Shown piece after piece: positions 1 through 10,700 of a DNA stretch of 64,000 nt. Made by a program: the position numbers and the translations under genes. The stretch lies in assembly GCF_019175285.1 (NCBI RefSeq), contig NC_056522.1:68964462-69028461 (forward strand), read 5' to 3'. Every line of letters begins with the position of its first letter. The stretch's first letter is position 1. Below the pieces are notes generated by a model. It did not search any database and was not told where the DNA came from. It saw nothing but the letters and a program-made list of their open reading frames with translations. Origin of the DNA: Sceloporus undulatus (lineage: Eukaryota; Chordata; Lepidosauria; Squamata; Phrynosomatidae).

Positions 1-705
1 CCTTCCAGGCGTTCGGAGAGACTTTTTGTGTGCTACTCCGAAGCCAAGAAGGGGCTGCCGGTATCACCGCAGAGGTTCTCTAAGTGGGTGGCCAGCACCA
101 TATACCTCTGCTACGAACTGGCTGGGAAGCCTCTACCAGGTCGAGTGCCAGGCATGATGCAGCTTTTGGGAGGGCAGTGTTACTCTCTGCCATGCATTAG
201 ACCTGTTGCACTGTTAATAAATAACACAGTTGTTTGGTTTACATACTTTATTGGTTATGTCATTTATTGGTTATTGACACTCCCTCCTCCACTGACTATA
301 GCTCGCTAGTCTAAACTCATTTGTGTGATTCGCAGAGACCACGAAGAAGAAGAACAGGTTGCTCACCTGTAACTGTGTTTCTTTGAGTGGTCATCTGCAA
401 ATTCACACAAACTCGCCCGTCCATCCCCTCAGTGTCTGCTCATTTGACAACGCTTGTTGCCGCGCTGATTTGATTTGCTGATTTGATTCGGAACTGAAGA
501 CGAGCGGGCCACCAGGGGCCTTATATATGGGTGGGCGGAGTTACCGCCAAAAAGTTGCAGAAAGATACATTGCTTTCTGCCTAGAGATTCTAGAAGTTTC
601 CGAAGATTGCTGCACAGGCGCAGAATAAACCCATTTGTGTGAATTCGCAGATGACCACTCGAAGAAACACAGTTACAGGTGAGCAACCTGTTCTTCTACT
701 GTCTG
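1..705. mobile_element. DIRS-like retroelement relic, 3' part
   Basis: The first ~180 bases encode a short stretch resembling the C-terminal part of a DIRS-type tyrosine recombinase (the KGLPVSPQRFSKW and GKPLPGRV neighbourhood). It is followed by AT-rich DNA and a pair of inverted repeats at about 351-410 and 635-694, nearly identical apart from a few changes. A partial direct repeat (about 317-345 and 632-666) overlaps them. Inverted plus split direct repeats fit DIRS ends. The copy is incomplete and broken. Family assignment is by recall; other tyrosine-recombinase retroelements are possible. Confidence 0.5.
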
Positions 706-1641
706 ATTTTTGGACAGTTTTGGTCTTCCCCACCCCCCATTTTCTTACTACTTTGCCCACCCCTGATCTAAAGGATGTTGTTATCTTCTTGAGAAAATAA
801 CAATAACATGCCCTTCCCTGCTTGCAATTTTGGCTTGCTTTCTTCTGGTAACCTTTGATATAATTTGGGGAAACAAGTACCTTGTGTGTGCTCCCCTTCC
901 AACTTTGTCCCCTCAGGTGTGTTCAGCTTTTTATCTGGCATCACAAATTATTGTAATATACTTTGCTGTTACATAGAACAAAGCACCAGTAAATAATGAA
1001 TATTATCTTTAAGTAAACTTACATAGGATTATCTAAATTTCTTAATTATTTCAAATATTATAATTTTATATGTGGAGATGATGTTTCATACAAGAAAATA
1101 ATTTCATTTTTGACAAGAAATGAACAGAGCAATCCTAAGTGTGGGTGGTGAATGTTGTGGTGGGTTGTCTGTCACTGCCAAAACCTACAAACTCAAGTTA
1201 ATTGGGGAGGGGATGGAGGTGGGTCATTTCTCCTGGTAGATTTTTAAAAAGTATCCCATCAGTTTAAATAGGGGGTAGGCAATATTCCGAACCTGGGAAT
1301 TAGGAAAACTCTGTAAGTAATGTGTATATCCTCCAGATTTCTGTCTCTGCATAAAAAAGACATATAGATGTCCCATCCATTGTGTAATTTGGCCACCATA
1401 TCTTGAAGAATTCCAGTTTGAAAATTTCCATTCTATTTTACCAATGTATGATACCATATTTTGCAGATTGGTTAAATAGAAAATACTGGCATTTAAGTTG
1501 CTTTAGACATCTCCACACTTCAGGAAAAAGCTGGAACATACATTGTAGCATAAGGAAAATATTGATCCTCAACGTTTGACTGAAACTGAAACAATCCTAT
1601 GTACTCTAAAGTATTAATGTCAGTGTTTCTGTTCTCTGCAG
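706..1641. other. TARBP1 intron, mostly unique DNA
   Basis: AT-rich intronic sequence upstream of the first TARBP1 exon in the window. No exon, RNA gene or clear repeat recognised; short open frames here are chance. Confidence 0.5.
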
Positions 1642-1752
1642 GGAGAATTCATGTTGAAATCAAAAATTCACTATTATGTAAATTCGTTACAACACAGAAT
1701 TAAAAACCGATTGTGGCAGACGTTGCTGGTTCTGTTTCCAAAACTTCATGAG
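1642..1752 (+). CDS. TARBP1: TARBP1 exon a
   Basis: Exon of 37 codons, phase 0 at both ends, with acceptor TCTGCAG and donor GAG|GTACAG. It encodes a helical stretch including [18 protein letters not shown], typical of the TARBP1 repeat region. Confidence 0.9.
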
Positions 1753-4700
1753 GTACAGTTTAAATTTGTTGTTAATGTTTTTGAAGGGCAGGTTAAAAGA
1801 TCTTGTGTTCATAAAATGGAGTACAGTACTTAGTGCCATAAATATGTGATAGCTCTTTTCATAATATCCTTCTCTCTAATAACCAACTCAAGAGGTTGAG
1901 TAGCCCCCATTTCAGAAACAAAATGAGGCCTTACAGAAATAAGATGGTTGCTTCTGTTGAGTTGTGGAACACACTGTGTATGGAATAGTAGATAAAATCA
2001 TGAGTTATGGTTGAGGCTGTTCATTGTCTAATGCTATATAGCACAAAGGGGAAGGCCACATTTGGGGTGGTGTCCTTTCTCTCCTGACCCACTCTATGAA
2101 CTCTTCTTCTTGTCCTGAATGGCACTGTACAGCTCATATTCCAAGTTATCTAGAGCCATGAAATGCACTTTTCTTTGTGGGTGGAATTATACTGTGATAT
2201 TTTGTAATGGATAACACTTGTGATTTTGTTTTGCCTTATATGTTGCGCATAGCATGGGTTGTAATTTATAACAACCATGGGTCTTAAGACCTACATACTG
2301 TAGAGTGAGCTTCCTGGCTGAACAGATTTGAACCTATTTTATCCAAGTGGAAATCCAGTAGAAGCTATTCTATCAGACTTGGTTTTGATACTAAATTAGA
2401 TTAGTAATCGCCTAATATTGCATTTGATGCTAATTTTAAAAAAATGGAACCTCTTTCAAAATTAAATGACATCTAAAGAAGAGTGTGTATGTGTGTGTGT
2501 AAGTGTGCATATTGAAGCTGTTTTTACAAAATTTAACTGATTTCTAACCTATTTTTTAAAGGATATTTTAGCAAGAATTGTTGACAGGATTCTACAGGCT
2601 GGACATAGCAATAATCAAGCATCTGTAAAATATTTAATAGAATGGAGTATCGTCTTGATTCTACACAAGTTCCCTCAGTTTCTTCAGAATTTCTGGGATT
2701 GCTTTAACTATGTGAGTAATTAAGATTGTTTTAAAAAAGCGTATCAGTTGCATTAAAGATACAAGTGGTCAAGTAATGCAGTTGTATTGATTCCTAGTAT
2801 TAAATGGATTCATTTAACTAATGTGCCTCCCTCTGTGTACATTGACACTGAGAACATCTGTACTATTACAGTAACAGAAGTTAAGACTTTGTATTTTGGA
2901 GACATACTGTATATACTCATCTAGAAATGTTAGTCAAAAAGTTGACCCCAAAAACCTGGGCAGACTTATCCATGGGTCAATATAAATACTGTATTTTAAC
3001 TCATAAAAAAGGGAACCATGCCCTGGTGAAGGGAAGGGCATAATGTGTCCTGGAAACACTGACACCCCCCCCCCCCGCTCTCTCATCCATCCAGCCTTTA
3101 GGGCAAGCTGAAACAGTTATGCCTGCCAGAATTTTTTAGGTTCCTTGGCATCATTTTTCTTTGCTTCATCATTTAGATCCTTTATTGTATGCCCCTATGT
3201 TTTACCATTGACTTCTCCATGGGTCATATCAAAACCCATAATTTTGGCTCCAAAACCTGGCCTCAACATATACATGAAGTCATCTTATAGTCAAGTATAT
3301 ATTGGTAATCACTGTTACTAGATCCACATATGGCATAAAAGTGTAATTAAAATGAATGAAATTACACACATTGAGCAGTCTTGGTACTAACACATGGCTT
3401 ACTTTTCAGGGGGAAGATCAGCTTAAAACTAGCATTTGCACGTTCTTAGCAGTGCTGTCACATTTTGATACAGTTCTCCAAAATACATCTGAAAAGGCAA
3501 GTACTTTTTCTTTAGTGTAAGAAATTGAGTGTAGAGAACAAGATGCTGTTATCCACATTTTGGTCCCATCCAGATAAGATAACTACAGTACGTTCTTTGA
3601 GGGGCTGCCTTGGAACACCATTCAGAAAAAGCACAGAAAGAGCTCTGTTGGATCAGTCCAACAGACCAAGGCCCATCTAGTCCAGCACACTATTTCCCAC
3701 AGTTGCCAATGTATATGGTAAGTCCACAGGCAGGACATTAATGCACTAGCCCTCTCCAGTTGTATTTTCCCAAGAATGGAAATTCTTGGGACCATACCTC
3801 TTTGAGTCACAGTATTGCCAGCCATAGATAGTTTTTCCCTCCCTGAATTTTTCTAATTCCATTTAAAACATTCTTAAGTAAGTGGCTGTTCGAAGAGGTA
3901 TTCCCTTTTGTCTGTCCTGAATCTCTAAGCATTGATTGGATTTTATTGGTTCTAGTATTACAAAAGAATTTTTCTCTGTGTCCATTTTCTCTGTATTATA
4001 TCTACCTTTGTGGTCCTTCTTGGTCCCCTCAACGCTAGAAGCCTGCACATGTATTAATTTGTAAGCTCTCTTAAAAATATTAACAATGGGTGGAATAAAA
4101 TTAATTAAATCGAATAAGAATTACTTTTAATAAATAAAACTAAGTATTTTTGAGTAGCCTGACTCATGTATGCAAGTAATTATTATGAATAAAAGTTTTT
4201 TGGGGGGATTTTAATAGACACTGTACTATAGTAATATAGTTACATGAGAAGAATAAGGTGAACTGTACTGCTGATCTTTGGGTACTTTAATACAGCTTCT
4301 TTAATGGTTGAGCATCCAGCTGTTCCATTGCCAAGTATAAAATGATTTATATTCAGGAATCAGAAGAATTCTGTTTATATGATTTCTTGCAAAATTGTGT
4401 ACAGATTCAGAATTATGTGCTAAAGAATGTTTTTTTCTCTTTAGATTCCAGCTTTGAAGAAAGCCCTTGTTGTAGTTCTACAGTGGTGTTTTCATCACAA
4501 TTTTAGTGTTCGGCTATACGCTTTAATTGCTCTGAAGAAAATTTGGGGAATGTGCAAAGCATCATTTGTGAATGATTTTGAAGCTTTAGCTCCAGTTATT
4601 GAATGTAGTCTCAATCAAGCAGAAAGCATGCATGGATCAGGGTTAGTAGTATACGTTTTATTTTTTTATTGCCATTCTACCGATACCATGGACTGCCAAG

Positions 4701-7700
4701 ATAAATGCTTCTGAGAGCAAATCAAGTCTGAACTCTCACTAGAAGACAAAATGACTAAACTGAGACTGTTGTAGTTCAGTCACATCATGAGATGGCATGA
4801 TTCATTGGAAAAGATGATAATGCTAAGTATGGTTGAAAGCAGGGGGAAGGGGGGGAGACCATGTTACTGGTAAATTTACTAAATAAAGGAAGCCACAGAC
4901 CTGAGTTTGAAAGACCTGAGACCTGAAAGACCATAAATCAAAGCCATCTTGACAACAAGAACAAATGCTTGGTGTCTTGTTTTCACATTACCATCTGATC
5001 TTCTTATTGTGGCCTTATTTGCTTTGCTCTTGGAAATGTTAACCTTCCCTGTATCTTACCCTTCAGTGACTTAATGCCACTGTGGTTCAGAGGTCAAGAA
5101 ATTTTGATATCCTGGCTGGACAGTATGATTGGACAGACCCAAACATCACATGTAGAGCTCTGCATCACTAGAGCACTAATAACTCCCCACTGAGATTCTG
5201 CACAGAATCTAGTTCTTCAGTGTCCACCAGTCATCTCACCTACCTTGTATTGCACAGTCACCAGCCACTGTCACAGCAACAATGTATACAAGTTATGATC
5301 AGGAAGAAGCAGGTTTTTCTTGGCCTCATGTCTTGTAAATAGTGACACTATTTACTAGACTGAGAATATGACATCTTCTTATTGAGAACAGGACAGTCCA
5401 TCAGTCTCACTTCAGATGCTAGTGTCTCAACCTGTAGATTTACAGGTTGATTTCATGCTCCGAAACCAATTTGTAAAATTTCATGCTTCAAAACCAATTT
5501 GAATCTTCCAACTTCCAGCAGATCCACAACAAAGAGTCAAGTTCATCGACCCTTCTTTCTTGTAGCTTGGGGAGCTCTTTTTCAGAATATTTCACTATCT
5601 GTTTGAAATGGTGGTTTCCTCACTGTTGCCACTATTGCACCTGAGAGGCCTGATTTGCAAATGCATGCTGATATATTCCTTTTGATTGGTCTGGGGGGCC
5701 CTAACCTTTGCATGTATAGTCCAGAGAAGAACTCAGAAAATCTCTGGTGTATACATGCCATGGCTTAGTGCAGGGAGAGATGAAGTATTTTTTGTGGCCC
5801 TTAAACTGTCTGCCCTTTTTCTGGCCACAAAATTGAAGTGCCTCTCCTGGAAGCCTCAGTTCATATTTTATTTTGTTATTTTATTTATATCTCACTTTTC
5901 TCCCAATTGGGACTCAAAGTGGTGTTTTCCATAGCAGTAATTATCTTTTTAAACAGATTGAAGCTTCCTAAGCATTTTAACATGTGGGAAAATAACTTTT
6001 TCAAAATCAGAAATGGACCTCTGTCTACTTCCTTTTTTAGTTTAGGTTTCTAGGGAATCTTTGCAGGCATTGGACTATTCCACAGGAAAAAACCTGCCCC
6101 AAGAAGTTTCCCATCCTTGGCTAATGGGGTTATAGCCAAACAGATTCATTGACAGATGACTATGCTCAGATGGGATTCCATATTCATTCTGTAATTTGTT
6201 GTTGTGTGCCATTGGGTCATTTTCAACTTATGGCAACCCTAGGGTGACCCTGTCATGGACTTTTATTGGGTTGATTTACTCGAAGGGGTGTGTGATTGTT
6301 TTCCTCTGAGGCTGAGAGAGTGTGACTTACCCAAGCTTCACCCAGTGGGTTTCCATGGCTGAGCAGGGATTCACCTTGGTCTCCATATGACACCATGTAT
6401 TTTTCATAATTGTACTTTTGCTTTGACTATTAATAGACAGTGGAAATGTTTCCCTATCACACATCAATACTATTACAATCTGCAGGAATGCTAAAAAGAA
6501 TTGGCAACGTATCCAAAAGCACTTCTTCTTTGAAAATTTTCATCCGCTTAAGGACTACTGTCTGGAGGTATGTACATAGTGCAGTACATAATCAGCTGGT
6601 TTTTTTTAATGCTGTCCAGATTGACCCATCTATATGTTGTGTTGATGAACATGCTAGTGTAACAATGGACTATAAGTGTAAGAATTAGAATCATAGAATT
6701 GGTTCAGGGAGATCTGGCTTCAAATGTCCACTTTCTCATGAAGCTTACTGGGTCACTTTCTGTCACAGCCTAACCTATGTCACATTGATTGTTGTGAGAA
6801 AAATGGAATAACCCCTTTAAATGAGCTCTCTAGTGAAAGTGGTGTTAGTGATGGTGGTGGTAAAATTGTATTAAAACTACTGATTTTGTAAAATTAAATC
6901 CAAAGAATACTATAAAGGCAAATATATTTGTTGAAATGATTTTGTAGCAATTACAAATGGGGAGCTAAAGCTTTAAAATGAAACCCTTCAAATCTTACCA
7001 TATGCCAGGCCACATTTTCACTGCTTAAACTGATGGATATTACTTTTGGTATGGCCTAATAAGGGGCATGCCTGCTCTGCAAAAATCATCAAAATTCTGT
7101 GCCAAAGTAGTGTTCACTATGCAAGTAAATGCCTGTTTATGTACAGTTTGTATTTGTCCTGTTATATAACTACTTAAAAGCAAGTTGCATTGCAATTATT
7201 GGGAATTACACTTGTCCCTCCATATTCACAAGGGTTAGGGGCACAAGACCCCTGTGAATATGGAAAAATGCAAATAACAAAAACACCATGTTTTTACCTG
7301 AGAGGACACCTCTCTAGGAATTTCTAGGTCCTCCAGAGCAACCTAGATATTCCTAGACAGAACATATTAATCAAATCTGTGAATAATCAAATCCACAAAT
7401 ATCAAGGCTGCAGATATGGAAGGATGAGTGTACTTCTCAGATGAGTTTATAGAATTGAGGATTTATTCTGCTTACTTTGGAGGATTTTTATGAATCCTTT
7501 AAATTCTCCTTCCTAGGTCCTTGGACTCTATTCCCATGCTTTCAAGCCTGCCTCTGCATCTGTAAGATAGAGAATTTAGCTTTAAATAAGAAAATGCAGA
7601 TCCGTAGGATTCAGAATTCTGTGCTGCATCGAATTTTTGGATGTGCACAAGGCTGAACATAACATAGGTGGTAGCATCCTCTTACAGGTAGTGAAAAGAA

Positions 7701-10700
7701 AGAGGCTCCTTCCTCCATAACTGTTATCCTCTGGCCTGAGAGGGAAGTGACCAGGCAGGCCCAGCTCCATCTGGGCTAGCCTGAAGGAAGAGACTCCTCC
7801 CTCCATAACTATCATCCTCTGGCCTGCGAGGGAGCGACCAGTCAGGCCCAGCTCTATCAGGGCTAGCCTGAAGAGCCCCCCCTCCAGTCCATCTGCCTTG
7901 GTCCAGGCCTCAGAGGGAGAGAATAACCACTGGACCTCATCCTCTTTCCCACCACCATTCCCTTCCCCTTTTGTGTCATGTCTTTTAGATTGTAAGCCTG
8001 AGGGCAGGGAACCGTCTAATTAAAAATAATAATTGTAAGCCGCTCTGATAGCCATTAGGGCTGAAGGGGGGCAGGGTATAAATACCATAAATAAATATAA
8101 TAAATAAAAATAATGACTAAGAAGGTGCCTTGTATTATTGCCAGCAAGCAGTTTAGAGAAAATTTAATTGTCCTGCTTGGTTCCCATTAAATTCAGTTAG
8201 ATTTAAGTACATGTAAATCTCAGTGGGAGATATTTGGACAGTTTGCCTGGCTTATTGTGCCCCTGGTGAGTTCAGTTTTCAATAGTAGCTGATATTTTTG
8301 TTTTTCAGACAATTTTTTACACCTTGCCACGTCTTTCAGATATTGCGGAGGAGGAATGGATTCCTATCTCTAAATTTAAAGCATTCACAGACCTCCCACT
8401 GAGCTCAACTTTTCCATGTTCCCATTCTTGCACTACACTTCTGGATTTAAAGCCAAGTGACTGGTGCCAGCAAGATAGGGGTAAAAGCTGTTTATATTTT
8501 GATCATGGTTAAATTATTTGTGCTGGTTATCTTTGTTGTTGCTGTATGTCTTCACGTTGTTTCTGACTTATGGTGACCCTAGGATGGACTCTGTTTTCTG
8601 GAATCCTAGTCCATGGCTCAAGTCACTATACCTCAGTGGCTATCCTGCTATGTATATTTTTTAAAGTTAGACTAAAATAAATGTTACATTTAAGAAATCT
8701 CATTTTTAATGAGAGTGAAGACTACTCGTCCTAAATGATGTAATTTTGAAAGGCTAGGGCTTTCAGGACAACATTCATTACATTCAGATAACTAAATCTA
8801 TTTCAGGTTTGAATTCATCTGAATCATGTAATGAAAGGAAATGGACAGATGTTCAAAAAAAAATTATTCCTTGGAAAGACAGCATGTCAGATTTGGATCT
8901 GGAGCTTGTATTTCAAGATCGAACTACCAAACTTGGCAAATCAAACAGTAAATTGATTGTTGTGGCTTCTCTCCTTGATAAACCCACCAATTTAGGAGGT
9001 AAGTCTTACTCCTGGTGCTTAAAAATAAGTATGGTCTCATTTTTGTTTTTAAAAAGTAAATTGTTTTACATTTGATCTGGGCAATGCTTTAAGGATTTTC
9101 TGAAAGAAACAGCTGCATTTTAATGATCAGTATGGAACACAACATGCAGATATCTTTCTTTTTCCCACTTACGCTAGAACAAGTTAGAACTGTTTGTACA
9201 AACTGCTTGTCTGTGTTGTAAGATACGCAGTTTGTTGAAGATCTTAATGGCCAAGAAGCTGCATCATGAGACATAGCTATAGTGACTAAGGGGCTGTACA
9301 AACAGCCTTTTTAGGGGCGGCTCTATGCCACCCTGATTGGGCTGGATTGGGGATGCAGCAGCTGCACGTCACACCCCCAACCCGCTGGAAAAAGGAGCCA
9401 TGAAAAGGGGCGTCTTTTCCCAGAGCTACAGGGGTGCCATAAGGGCTACGTTTAGGCACTGCGCATGAGCAACATCATCATGGTGCACACCATCTGTACA
9501 GGCACACACCAAGATAGCGCCTGGGGCATGCAGTAAGGTTTCTGAGCATGTAAACGCTCAGCCCCTGCGCAACCCTAGTTAGGGCCCAGGCCAGCACAAA
9601 GTGCTGTTCTGTCCAGGCCCTAAATTCTATTGTCGTACCTACTTCTGCTTAGCCACCACACAGCAGTGCCCCCACTGAAGGGTTCTTGAGGCATAACTAA
9701 AGAGAGCCCTCAGGGTCCTGCTGCAGCTGCCTGTCTCACTGTGGCCTGCAAGCCAGAGCACTGAAGTCATCATTTCCCAGTTCCCCAACCAGCAGTGCCC
9801 AAGAAAACCTTTCTATTGAGGAAGTTTTTTTTTGGAGGGAGGTGATGTTTGGTCATTAATGACCATAAACAGGGATTCCAAAAGTTATGCAATTGTGCCT
9901 TCAAGTCATATGGCGACTTATGGTGACTGCATGAGACTGCATCTTCCCATTTGAACCAGCTACAGCCGCAAGTCCATCAGGGGAAGGTTTTCTCTTGTTA
10001 CCACCACCATCACTAGATTGGTTGGTGAGGCCACAGAAGAGATCCTTCTCTGTGGCTGCTTCCAACCTCTGGAACACCCTACCATGAGGCTAGGCTGGCC
10101 CCCTCTCTGCTTGCCTTTCACTGGCAAACAAAAACATTTTTATTTAGGCATGCTTTTTAACATAACAATCATGACAGGGTGGTATGGGTGTGTGAGTTTT
10201 GTTTTCAATGTTTTGTATTGTTTTATGTTAATTTTGTGCTGTTTTAGTTAGATGATTTTAACTGTTTTAAATTCTTAATGTAAAGTTTTTAAAATGTTTT
10301 TATCTTATGACCCACCTTGGGTCTCTTTCTGGGAGAAAGGTGGCATAGAAAGTGAAATAAATAAATGTATAAATACATGCATTTCATACAGTTTTTAAAG
10401 GCAAGGAATAATCAGGTAGTTTTGCCAGTTTCTTTCTCTGACACGTAACTTATAGTACCTGGTATTAGTTGGCATGTCTCCCATCCAAGTACTAACCAAA
10501 GTTGACCCTGCTTAGCTTCCAAGATGAAATGGGATCTGGTCCTTTTTGAGTATCTAGACCCTGGCTTGTGATCTAGTAAATAATGAACAGGATGCTAATC
10601 AGTAGTAAATCATGCTATCATGTTTGTGAATAGTCTAACTTTTAAAATAATGAGAAATCACATGCTGAAAGTGCTCTGCTCATTTGTAGGCTTGTGTCGT

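Noticed and set aside
1224-1457. 77-codon - strand frame
   Set aside because: Chance frame in a TARBP1 intron without start context, splice signals or similarity.
10470-10545. Possible 5S rRNA gene
   Set aside because: Only the internal-control part is present, diverged, and attached to a SINE body.
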